Source of the DNA: Candidatus Cloacimonadota bacterium
GTDB lineage: Bacteria; Cloacimonadota; Cloacimonadia; Cloacimonadales; JAOZMQ01
NCBI GenBank assembly: GCA_029934195.1
Contig: JAOZMQ010000160.1
Location: forward strand, 1 to 6,893
Direction: 5' to 3'
Length of the DNA stretch: 6,893 nucleotides
This document shows, piece after piece, positions 1-6,806 of the stretch (its first letter is position 1; each line of letters starts with the position of its first letter). The translations under genes and the position numbers were made by a program. The notes under the pieces are model-generated. The model did not search any database, was not told the origin of the DNA, and saw only the letters and a list, made by a program, of their open reading frames with translations.

Positions 1-63
1 AAAATGAAAAAGATTGCAAAAATAAATGAGAATTTTAAAACACTGGAACATATGAAGTTATAG
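1..63 (+). CDS. Possible C-terminal end of an upstream gene (partial)
   Basis: Frame 1 is open from the left edge to a TAG at 61-63 and would encode about 20 residues ending in HMKL. The other two forward frames hit stops at 5-7 and 27-29. A terminator-like hairpin begins 15 bp after the stop, which is what the end of a gene would look like. The piece is too short to recognise, and an ATG at 4-6 means it could also be a chance short frame. The last codons lie in a direct repeat whose second copy (144-171) carries the same ATG-AAG-TTA-TAG string, so that part may not be ordinary coding sequence. Confidence 0.3.
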   Translation, partial: KMKKIAKINENFKTLEHMKL

Positions 64-77
64 AATATTTTAATTTT
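50..77 (+). repeat. 28-bp perfect direct repeat, copy 1
   Basis: Identical to 144-171 over 28 bp, starting ATATGAAGTTATAG and ending in TTTTAATTTT. The copies are 94 bp apart start to start and lie either side of a T-rich hairpin segment. The repeat includes the TAG stop of the possible upstream gene, so it may come from a local duplication of that gene's end. The identity is seen directly; the origin is inference. Confidence 0.85.
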
Positions 78-120
78 ACGCAAAAATTAAAGAGAATTCT
101 CGTTTTTTTTTGCGTTTTTT
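78..120 (+). terminator. Probable intrinsic terminator of the upstream gene
   Basis: ACGCAAAAA (78-86) is perfectly complementary to TTTTTGCGT (107-115). The enclosed sequence contains the 10-bp palindrome GAGAATTCTC (92-101) flanked by AAA and TTT, so the hairpin can extend inward. A run of T (115-120) follows the stem, and a second T-run lies at 126-133. The stem is AT-rich and therefore weaker than a textbook terminator. It lies just after the possible stop at 61-63 and before the promoter of the repressor gene, so it would insulate the two transcription units. Confidence 0.55.
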
Positions 121-143
121 CTCGGTTTTTTTTAGCGGGTAAA

Positions 144-171
144 ATATGAAGTTATAGAATATTTTAATTTT
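144..171 (+). repeat. 28-bp perfect direct repeat, copy 2
   Basis: Second identical copy of 50-77. It lies between the T-rich hairpin and the promoter region of the repressor gene. Similarity outside the 28 bp is poor: both copies are followed within a few bases by an A-run, but not in a base-for-base alignable way. Confidence 0.85.
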
Positions 172-218
172 CAAAAAAAATCATCCAAATAAAAAATAAA
201 TTAAAACATTGACATAAT

Positions 219-248
219 TTGACCAACATTGAATCTTGGTCAGATAAT
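219..248 (+). promoter_or_regulatory. Candidate sigma-70-type promoter of the efflux operon
   Basis: TTGACC (219-224) and GATAAT (243-248) each match the -35 and -10 consensus at five of six positions, with an 18-bp spacer. Transcription would start near 254-256, very close to the Shine-Dalgarno at 256-261, giving an unusually short leader. An alternative uses the perfect TTGACA at 209-214, but the matching -10 around 232-237 (AATCTT) is poor. Either choice places the palindrome at 220-242 inside the core promoter. This is the only clear promoter ahead of the four genes. Confidence 0.55.
220..242. promoter_or_regulatory. Putative TetR-family operator (23-bp near-palindrome)
   Basis: The half-sites TGACCAACATT (220-230) and AATCTTGGTCA (232-242) are reverse complements around G231 at 10 of 11 positions; only C227/C235 fails to pair. 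Size and symmetry suit binding by a TetR-family dimer or dimer pair. The site fills the spacer between the candidate -35 and -10 and lies 26 bp before the start codon of the TetR-type gene. This supports autorepression and control of the downstream pump by blocking RNA polymerase. The palindrome is seen; that this protein binds it is inference from family behaviour. Confidence 0.7.
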
Positions 249-267
249 ATCTTAGAAGGAGTGAATA

Positions 268-861
268 ATGGAAAATGATTTAAGTAAAAAGAAAATAATT
301 ATTGATGCTGCCTATGAAGTTTTCAAAAAATATGGTTATGAAAAAACTTCCGTGAATGATATTGCTAAAGAAGCAAATATGGGAAAAGGATCAATTTATT
401 ATTATTTTGAATCAAAGGAAGATATTTTTATAACAACTCTTGATTACGAAATTCAAACAGGGATGACCAATCTTCAAGAATATTTAAAAACAATTGAAGA
501 TCCTATTAAAAGAATTGAAGAAGCTTTATTACAACCTTTGACAATGGTATCAAAAGCTCCACTTCTGATGCAAATTTGGAATAATAAAAGCCAATTTATG
601 AATAAATTAGAAGAATTCAAAAATGAAAAACACTATAAGTTATCTAAAATTCTTAGTGAATGTATTATTTATGCTAAAGAAAGAAAAGTTCTCATAGAAG
701 ATTTTGATGTAGATGAATTTACCAAATTTATTGTGAAATGGTTTTATATGGGAGATGATGAAGTTTCTTTTAAACTTACAAAAGAGATTTTAGAAAACAT
801 CTTAAAAGATTTTAAAATAATGACAAAATATATTTTATATGGAATATTAAAAAGGAGCTAA
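268..861 (+). CDS. TetR/AcrR-family transcriptional repressor of the efflux operon
   Basis: A 197-residue protein of normal TetR length. Residues about 8-55 form the DNA-binding domain: a first helix (IIDAAYEVFKKYGYEKTSV), then the helix-turn-helix DIAKEANMGKGSIYYYFESKEDIF, with GKGSIYYYF as the recognition-helix region typical of the family. Residues about 60-197 are helical and poorly conserved, as expected of the ligand-binding and dimerisation domain, so the inducer cannot be predicted. The ATG at 268 is preceded by AAGGAG at 256-261 with 6 nt spacing. The gene is first in the operon, 1 bp before the TolC-like gene, and a 23-bp palindrome lies in its promoter. This suggests a local repressor that controls itself and the pump and is released by a pump substrate. 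The family call is secure; the target and ligand are inferred. Confidence 0.93.
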   Translation: MENDLSKKKIIIDAAYEVFKKYGYEKTSVNDIAKEANMGKGSIYYYFESKEDIFITTLDYEIQTGMTNLQEYLKTIEDPIKRIEEALLQPLTMVSKAPLLMQIWNNKSQFMNKLEEFKNEKHYKLSKILSECIIYAKERKVLIEDFDVDEFTKFIVKWFYMGDDEVSFKLTKEILENILKDFKIMTKYILYGILKRS

Positions 862-862
862 A

Positions 863-2242
863 ATGAGAAAAATGTATCTATCTATTCTTCTAATAATGCC
901 ATTGATTTTAAATGCTTTAACTCTTGAAGAAGCATTGAAATTGTCTATTGCAAATAATAAAGAATTGCAAATGGCTAAGGAAGATGTAGAAATAGCAAAC
1001 AGGGATTACAGAGATATCAAAGGAAGTCTATTACCACAAATTAGTGGGCAAATTGGTATTTTTAACAGTCAGACAAATATGCCAAAAAAGGCTGATATTG
1101 AGATGCCATCAATAAATGGTTTACTTGATTCTACAGCTACTGTAAATGAGCATACGATTGCAACTATTACAGATGGATTTGTTCAAGCAAGTTTACCTGA
1201 AATGGAACAAAATACTACTCAATATGGAACAACTATTAAGATTGATCAAGTTCTTTATCTTGGTGGAAAATTATTAGCTGGAATTGAAGCTGCAAAGAAA
1301 TTTGAAACACTGACTGAAAATCAATTTAAAGTAAAAAAAATAGATGTAATTTTTCAGACTAAGAAATTGTATTATTCAACGATTCTTGCAGAAAAAGTTT
1401 TATCAATAAATAAACAAGCTCTCCAAACTGCTGAACAGCATTTGACGATTGTATCTAAAATGAATGAAAATGGACTTGCCTCACAATATGATTTTCTAAG
1501 AGCACAATTGGAAGTCTCAAAACTTAAACCAGCTGTAATTGATGCAGAAAATAATTATTCTCTCGCAAAAGAAGCTCTTGCAAAACAAATTGGTCTTGCA
1601 GTTGAAGAAATAATTATTACAGATCAAATTGAATTCAAATTTCAGCAAGTTTTAAGTTTAGAACAATCAATTTCGAAAGCATTGGAAAACCGTCCGGAAC
1701 TAATTTTGACAAAATTAACAAAGGAAATGTATGGACTTCAATACAAAGCTGAAAAAGGTAATTATTTACCAAATATCGTTTTTCAGGCTGAATTAAGTCA
1801 TTTTGCGGAAGGCGATAAACAATTCTCATTAAAAAATGATGATTTTGGAACAAGCTATAAATATGGAATTGGGATAAATATTCCAATATTTACAGGATTC
1901 TCCAATAAAGCAAAAAAAGAAAAAGCTCATGCTCAATTAAAGAAATCAAAAATTCAAGATACAGATTTGAGAGAATTGATAGCACTTGATGTAAAAAATT
2001 CTTTCCAGCAATATCAATATATGCTTGAAAATCTTGATGTCCAATCGGAAAATACAATTTTAGCAAACAAGGGACTTCAGATTGCCGAAGTGAGATTTAA
2101 AAATAATATTGGTATTCAACTCGAAGTAATAGATGCCCAACTTCAAGTAAATATTGCAAATTTAAGTCTGTTAAATGCCAAATTTCAAGCATTAATTGCG
2201 TATGAAGAATATCAAAAATCAATTGGAAATTTGAACTTTTAG
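863..2242 (+). CDS. TolC-family outer-membrane efflux channel protein
   Basis: A 459-residue outer-membrane factor that would form the trimeric exit duct of the pump. Residues 1-18 are a signal peptide (basic MRK, hydrophobic stretch, likely cut after LNA). The mature part shows the internal duplication of the family. Repeat 1 has LTLEEALKLSIANNKEL (about 19-35) followed by a beta part at YGTTIKIDQVLYLGGK (121-136). Repeat 2 has LSLEQSISKALENRPEL (about 265-281) and the beta part YGIGINIPIFTGFSNKAK (334-351). Long helices follow each (about 137-245 and 345-455). Residues about 68-120 are a long acidic and polar insert where the first outer-membrane loop is expected. No N-terminal lipidation cysteine is present, unlike OprM. 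The Shine-Dalgarno AAAGGAG (851-857) lies inside the last codons of the repressor gene, 5 nt before this ATG, so translation may be coupled. An ATG three codons later (872) is less well spaced. Confidence 0.93.
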   Translation: MRKMYLSILLIMPLILNALTLEEALKLSIANNKELQMAKEDVEIANRDYRDIKGSLLPQISGQIGIFNSQTNMPKKADIEMPSINGLLDSTATVNEHTIATITDGFVQASLPEMEQNTTQYGTTIKIDQVLYLGGKLLAGIEAAKKFETLTENQFKVKKIDVIFQTKKLYYSTILAEKVLSINKQALQTAEQHLTIVSKMNENGLASQYDFLRAQLEVSKLKPAVIDAENNYSLAKEALAKQIGLAVEEIIITDQIEFKFQQVLSLEQSISKALENRPELILTKLTKEMYGLQYKAEKGNYLPNIVFQAELSHFAEGDKQFSLKNDDFGTSYKYGIGINIPIFTGFSNKAKKEKAHAQLKKSKIQDTDLRELIALDVKNSFQQYQYMLENLDVQSENTILANKGLQIAEVRFKNNIGIQLEVIDAQLQVNIANLSLLNAKFQALIAYEEYQKSIGNLNF

Positions 2243-2289
2243 CAATGAATTAGAAAGCTAAAAACAAAAAATCAAAAATAGGAGATAAA

Positions 2290-3315
2290 ATGAAAAAAAA
2301 TATTTTACTGATAATCGCAACTTTGCTAATACTTGTTGCTTGTGGAAAGAAAGAAATTGTAGAATCAAAAAATATGGATCAAGTTTATAAAGAAAATGGA
2401 ATTCCTGTAACTATCACAACAATAAAAGCCCAAAATTTTAAATTGGAGCTTCCTTTTACCGCTTCAGTCTCGGGGTTACGTCAATCTTTTGTTAGTGCAA
2501 TGATGGGTGGACGAATTGAAAAAATTTATATCAATGTTGGTGATTATGTAAAAGCAGATCAACTTATTATGGAATTTCCGGAAGATGCACCAAGCGGACA
2601 ATATGCTCAAGCAAAAATGGCATTTGAATTAGCAGAATCAACTTATAATAAAATGAAAAATATATATGAAATCGGAGGGATTTCTCAGCTTGAATTGGAA
2701 CAGATTAAAACACAATATCAAGTAAGTCTGGCAAATTTTGATGCTGTTTCACAACTTCTAAAAGTAAGAGCTCCTATCAATGGATATGTTACAAGCATTG
2801 CTGTTCATGAAACTGATGGAGTGCATGCAGAAGCAATTTTAGCAACTATTGCTCAAACAAAAAAACTTAAATCTAAAATATGGGTAACTGAAGATGAAAT
2901 CTCTTTAATGAAAACAGGGCAAAAAGCTATAGCAAATTGGAATGGAATTTCTCTTAATGGAAAAATAACACAAGTTGGAATGGCTATGGATCCTGGTAAA
3001 AATGCTTTTGGTGTTGACCTTATATTCGATAATACTGAGAATTTAATGAAATCAGGTGTTATTGCTGATATCAAAATTTCAGTGTATTCAAATCCAAATG
3101 CTTATATTGTTGAAAGAAAAAATGTTCAAAAAGATGAAAAAGGGAAGTATGTATTTGTTGTAAAAAAGAACATTGCAAAGAAAACATACATCAAAACAGG
3201 AAAGGGAAACGATAATATTGAAGTGTTAGAAGGTTTGAAAGATCAAGATCAGATTGTTAGTTCCAGCTTAAATCTTGTTTATGATGGTGCAAAAGTAAAA
3301 GAAGTTAGAAAATAA
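2290..3315 (+). CDS. RND efflux periplasmic adaptor lipoprotein (membrane fusion protein, AcrA/HlyD-like)
   Basis: A 341-residue adaptor linking the permease to the TolC-like channel. The N-terminus is a lipoprotein signal: KK, a hydrophobic stretch and the lipobox LVAC with Cys18 as lipidation site, followed by Gly-Lys rather than an Asp. The two halves of the lipoyl-like domain are visible at GGRIEKIYINVGDYVKADQ (73-91) and VRAPINGYVTSIAVHETDG (159-177). Between them a short helical hairpin (about 101-157) carries ISQLELEQIKTQYQ, which matches the usual adaptor hairpin pattern. A beta-barrel domain (about 192-265, including KIWVTEDEI) and a membrane-proximal domain (about 266-341, including YVFVV and EVLEGLKDQDQIV) follow. 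AGGAG at 2280-2284 is 5 nt before the ATG. The gene starts 47 bp after the channel gene with no terminator between. The family call is firm; substrate class is not visible. Confidence 0.95.
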   Translation: MKKNILLIIATLLILVACGKKEIVESKNMDQVYKENGIPVTITTIKAQNFKLELPFTASVSGLRQSFVSAMMGGRIEKIYINVGDYVKADQLIMEFPEDAPSGQYAQAKMAFELAESTYNKMKNIYEIGGISQLELEQIKTQYQVSLANFDAVSQLLKVRAPINGYVTSIAVHETDGVHAEAILATIAQTKKLKSKIWVTEDEISLMKTGQKAIANWNGISLNGKITQVGMAMDPGKNAFGVDLIFDNTENLMKSGVIADIKISVYSNPNAYIVERKNVQKDEKGKYVFVVKKNIAKKTYIKTGKGNDNIEVLEGLKDQDQIVSSSLNLVYDGAKVKEVRK

Positions 3316-3369
3316 GAGATTATAGAGTATAAAATGAAATCTAAAATCTGAAAAATTTAAGGAGAAAAA

Positions 3370-6300
3370 ATGTATATATCAAAGCTATCAATAAATCGTC
3401 CGGTAATGATGACAGTAGTATTACTTCTTTTCATTATTTTCGGAGCAATGGCATACTTTACATTGTCATTAAATCTTATGCCAAATGTTGATTTGCCGAT
3501 TCTAACAATTCAAACAATTTATGCCGGAGCAGGTCCACTTGAAATTGAAACTCAAATTACTAAAAAAATCGAAGATGCAGTTTCAACTGTCAGTAAAATT
3601 GACTATATGGATTCCTACTCAATGGATAATGTCTCAATTATATCAATGGTCTTTGATTTAGATAAAAATGTTGATATTGCCATTGCTGAGGTGAAACAAA
3701 AAGTTGATGCGGTTCTAATAGATTTTCCATCGGATGCAGAAAAGCCTATTGTTGACAAAATGGAAATAGGATCTTCTCCAATTATGCAAATCAAATTATC
3801 CGGTAATTTATCTGGTTTGGAGTTATATGAAATAGCTGATAAGCAATTGAAGGACAAGTTTTCTCAAATTGCCGGAGTAGCCAAAGTTGATATTATCGGA
3901 GGTCAAGAGAGAGAAATTCATGTCGAATTTGATGATCGAGTAGTTTTCCAAAATATGATTTCTATTCCTCAAATGACACAAATTCTAAGTGCTGCCAATA
4001 TGGATATGCCCGGTGGTCAGTTTAAAAAGCAAGATCAAGAGTATTCTGTTAGATTAGATGGTAAATTTGATCAAGTTTCACAGATAGAAAATTTAGATAT
4101 TCCAACTGCTTTTGGAACAAAAAAACTTCGACAAATAGCTAAAGTTACAGATTCAGGAGAAGAAGTTAGGAAGCGTTCCATTTTTTTTAATAATCTTGAA
4201 AAATATCGTGAAGATAATATCGTACAATTATCTATAACTAAAACTTCTGCTGGAAATCCTGTGGAAATTGCAAATTATGTAAAAGAAGCAATGAAATCAA
4301 TCACCAAAACTTTGCCGGATGGAGTAAAATTGATAATTGTAAATGACGATACGGATTATATTCAAGGTACGGTAAATGATACAATGAGTAATGTTTTGCT
4401 CGGAGTTTTATTCACAGCTTTAGTCTTGTTATTTTTCTTGCATGATATTCGTTCTACCATTATTGTAGCTGTGGCAATGCCTTTTTCAATTATTTCAACT
4501 TTTATGCTTATGAAATGGGCTGGTTATAGTTTGAATATTCTTTCACTAATGGGTATTTCTACTGCTGTAGGTGTTCTTGTATCAAACTCAGTGGTAGTTT
4601 TAGAAAATATTTTCCGTCATAAAGAAATGGGACATAATAGGCGAGTTGCATCTAATAAAGGAACTGGAGAAGTTGCTATTGCCGTGATTGCTTCAACTCT
4701 TACAAATATTGTTGTTTTTGTTCCTATTGCAATGATGGATACAATGATCGGGCAATTTATGAAAGAATTTGCAATGACAGTAGTTTTTGCGACTATTTTT
4801 TCTCTAATTGTTTCATTTACGCTTACTCCAATGTTGGCTTCGTTAATTTTACCAGAAAAAAAGAAAAAAAATCCAATCGGTGCTATTTTTGAGAAGATGT
4901 TTCAACATTGGGAAAGAATTTATAAAAAAACATTAGCTTTTGTTTTGAAAAATAAAGGTAGAGCTTTTTTAACAGCTCTGAGTTCTTTTGTTATTTTTGG
5001 TTTAACTGTCTATTTTATTGGTCCTCAACTTGGAATAGAATTGTTTCCATCATCTGATGAAGGAAAGGTTAAAATTGATATAGAATTGCCAATCGGATAT
5101 AATCTTAATGAAACATCAAAAGTATATGATAAAATTGAGAAAATTATTTCCAAGCACAAAGAAGTTGAGAAGATTTTAGTGAAATTAGGAACACAAGGAG
5201 AAATAGATGAGGGAGTAAATCTTGCTTCTGTTGATGTTACTTTATTACCAATAAATAAAAGAGATAAGTCAAGTCAGGAGATTGTAGATATTTTTGTTAA
5301 AGAATTATCAATAATTCCTAATGCAAAGCTTAAAATTAGTTCCTCATCATCAATGGGTAGTGGTGGAGATCCTATTGAATTTTATCTGCAAGGACAAAAT
5401 AGTGAGATTTTATCACAAATTACCAGCGAATTTCTTGATAATGCAAAAAAGATTAAAGGTCTTATCAATTTCGATGCCAGCTTGAAAACAGGAAAACCGG
5501 AGATTACACTGATTCCTAAAAGAAAGGAGCTTGATGCTGCAGGTATGACTGTATATGATTTGGCAATTACATTACGTTCATCAATATCTGGTTTAACAGC
5601 TTCAACTTATACTGATAATGGTGAAGAGTATGATATTGTAATCTCTCTAAAAGAAGATGCTGTTAATTCTCCTGAAAAAATAAAAAATATTCCGGTTGTG
5701 GGAAAATTTGGAGCTTACCGACTTTCTCAATTAGCTGATATTGTGTTTACAGAAGGAACTACTAAAATTGTGCATAGAAATAAAATTAAATCTGTATTAT
5801 TTTCCGGTGGTATTGCACAGGGATTTGCACAAGGTAATATTGTAAATGAATTAACGAAAATTCAGGAAGAAATAGATTTACCGGAAGGATACAATTTTGT
5901 TTTTGGTGGTGAAACAGAGATGATGCAAGAAAATGTTGTTGAAATGGCAAAAGCTTTTGGGCTTGCAATTTTACTGACATATCTTCTTCTTGCTGCAATT
6001 TTGGAAAGCTTTTTAAAACCTTTCCTCGTGCTTATCACAATTCCACTGGCGTTAATTGGAGTTTTATTTGCATTATATATGACCGGAATTAATCTCGGCT
6101 TGATGTCAATGCTTGGAATTGTAATGCTTATTGGAGTTGTAGTTAATGCTGCCATTTTGCTTCTCGATTATACAGAACAATTACGTAGAGAAGGAAAAAA
6201 TAATAAAGAAGCTCTTTTGGAAGCATGTCCTACAAAGTTCAAACCAATTCTTATGAGTTCAATTGCCATTGTTTTTGGAATGCTTCCGATGGCTCTTGGT

Positions 6301-6450
6301 ATTGGTGAATCAGGTGCTGAAATGCGTGTTCCACTTGGTGTTGTAAGTATTGGAGGAATAATTGTTTCAATGATAATGACTCTTTATGTGATGCCGTCAA
6401 TGTATTATCTTACAACAAAGAAACATCTGAAAGAAGAAGATAAAGTTTAA
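3370..6450 (+). CDS. RND efflux permease, AcrB-like (HAE1 type), lacking the canonical proton-relay residues
   Basis: A 1026-residue inner-membrane pump subunit, full length for the family. TM1 is at about 11-30 after the typical start MYISKLSINRPVMM. A periplasmic porter loop (about 31-338) is followed by TM2-TM6 (about 341-492), TM7 (531-550), a second periplasmic loop (about 551-860) and TM8-TM12 (861-1013). Family landmarks include FLHDIRSTIIVAVAMPFSII (356-375), FAMTVVFATIFSLIVSFTLT (467-486) and KFKPILMSS (956-964). In TM4 the AcrB Asp407-Asp408 pair aligns with Ser405-Asn406 in GVLVSNSVVVLENI. In TM10 the Lys940 position is Asn926 in GVVVNAAILLLDY. AcrB Thr978 aligns with Ser963 and Arg971 with Lys956. 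The only acidic residues close to these helices' cores are the usual Glu412 and Asp933. The reading frame is undamaged, so this is a working variant or a pump energised differently, not a pseudogene. AAGGAG at 3359-3364 lies 5 nt before the ATG. It is the last gene of the operon, before a strong terminator. Export of hydrophobic or amphiphilic compounds is inferred from the family. Confidence 0.96.
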   Translation: MYISKLSINRPVMMTVVLLLFIIFGAMAYFTLSLNLMPNVDLPILTIQTIYAGAGPLEIETQITKKIEDAVSTVSKIDYMDSYSMDNVSIISMVFDLDKNVDIAIAEVKQKVDAVLIDFPSDAEKPIVDKMEIGSSPIMQIKLSGNLSGLELYEIADKQLKDKFSQIAGVAKVDIIGGQEREIHVEFDDRVVFQNMISIPQMTQILSAANMDMPGGQFKKQDQEYSVRLDGKFDQVSQIENLDIPTAFGTKKLRQIAKVTDSGEEVRKRSIFFNNLEKYREDNIVQLSITKTSAGNPVEIANYVKEAMKSITKTLPDGVKLIIVNDDTDYIQGTVNDTMSNVLLGVLFTALVLLFFLHDIRSTIIVAVAMPFSIISTFMLMKWAGYSLNILSLMGISTAVGVLVSNSVVVLENIFRHKEMGHNRRVASNKGTGEVAIAVIASTLTNIVVFVPIAMMDTMIGQFMKEFAMTVVFATIFSLIVSFTLTPMLASLILPEKKKKNPIGAIFEKMFQHWERIYKKTLAFVLKNKGRAFLTALSSFVIFGLTVYFIGPQLGIELFPSSDEGKVKIDIELPIGYNLNETSKVYDKIEKIISKHKEVEKILVKLGTQGEIDEGVNLASVDVTLLPINKRDKSSQEIVDIFVKELSIIPNAKLKISSSSSMGSGGDPIEFYLQGQNSEILSQITSEFLDNAKKIKGLINFDASLKTGKPEITLIPKRKELDAAGMTVYDLAITLRSSISGLTASTYTDNGEEYDIVISLKEDAVNSPEKIKNIPVVGKFGAYRLSQLADIVFTEGTTKIVHRNKIKSVLFSGGIAQGFAQGNIVNELTKIQEEIDLPEGYNFVFGGETEMMQENVVEMAKAFGLAILLTYLLLAAILESFLKPFLVLITIPLALIGVLFALYMTGINLGLMSMLGIVMLIGVVVNAAILLLDYTEQLRREGKNNKEALLEACPTKFKPILMSSIAIVFGMLPMALGIGESGAEMRVPLGVVSIGGIIVSMIMTLYVMPSMYYLTTKKHLKEEDKV

Positions 6451-6456
6451 AACTAT

Positions 6457-6510
6457 TTGAAAAGAGTGGATTTTTATAATCTACTCTTTTCAACTTATTT
6501 TTATTTTTTT
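6457..6510 (+). terminator. Strong intrinsic terminator ending the efflux operon
   Basis: TTGAAAAGAGT (6457-6467) pairs perfectly with ACTCTTTTCAA (6483-6493). The stem continues inward through a G-T wobble (6468/6482) and GATT/AATC (6469-6472/6478-6481), giving about 16 pairs around a 5-nt loop. The T-rich tract CTTATTTTTATTTTTTT follows directly (6494-6510). It begins 6 bp after the permease stop, so transcription of the four genes should end here. Confidence 0.92.
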
Positions 6511-6620
6511 CATTATTAATTTTCTATGAACACAAAATTCAGTTAGATTCAGAACACCTAACCTCATAGATTTAAAAATGACTCCAGCTTTTCGGGGAAG
6601 GAAAAATAAAAAAGACCGGG

Positions 6621-6650
6621 AAAACGTACTCGTTTTAAACGTACCGTTTT
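6621..6650. repeat. Two tandem mini-hairpins of the same sequence
   Basis: AAAACGTACTCGTTTT (6621-6636) is followed at once by AAACGTACCGTTTT (6637-6650), a near-identical copy lacking one A and one T. Each can fold on itself (AAAACG/CGTTTT with a 4-nt loop; AAACG/CGTTT with a 3-nt loop). The outer halves can also pair with each other into one stem of about 9 bp with a bulged C6644. No function is evident and no T-tract follows on either side. Confidence 0.5.
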
Positions 6651-6806
6651 ATTCCTTGTGAAAGCTCAAAAACTTAGTTTTTTCAGAGAGACTTCGGGAT
6701 TTTTTGAACGTATGCAGACATGTGAATGAGATGGGTAATATTAAAATCTTCTTAGAAAACTTAGAAATAGCTTGGATCATTGTTGGACAGATAAAGCTGA
6801 TAAACT

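Noticed and set aside
50..171. CRISPR-like array or transposon target-site duplication for the 28-bp repeat
   Set aside because: There are only two copies, the 66-bp spacing is too long for a normal CRISPR spacer, and 28 bp is too long for a usual target duplication; no transposase or terminal inverted repeats are present.
1635..1886. 83-codon - strand frame inside the TolC-like gene
   Set aside because: It lies wholly within a well-supported gene whose + strand product matches the TolC family throughout, and has no ribosome binding site or family resemblance.
2237..2263. TTTTAGC / GCTAAAA inverted repeat spanning the stop of the channel gene
   Set aside because: Only 7 AT-rich pairs with a 13-nt loop, followed by A-runs rather than a T-tract on the + strand, so it is unlikely to terminate between channel and adaptor genes.
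3334..3351. Five-codon frame (MKSKI) between adaptor and permease genes
   Set aside because: No Shine-Dalgarno and no sign of a leader-peptide attenuator; expected by chance in AT-rich DNA.
3316..3369. Possible internal promoter before the permease (TATAAA at about 3328)
   Set aside because: No credible -35 element at the right distance, and the short gap with no terminator fits simple cotranscription.
5862..6155. 97-codon - strand frame inside the permease gene
   Set aside because: It is opposite highly conserved TM8-TM10 codons of the permease; its hydrophobic content mirrors those codons.
6659..6661. TGA read as tryptophan or glycine (recoded genetic code) to join the two halves of the downstream frame
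   Set aside because: None of the four intact genes contains an in-frame TGA, so there is no support for recoding in this genome.
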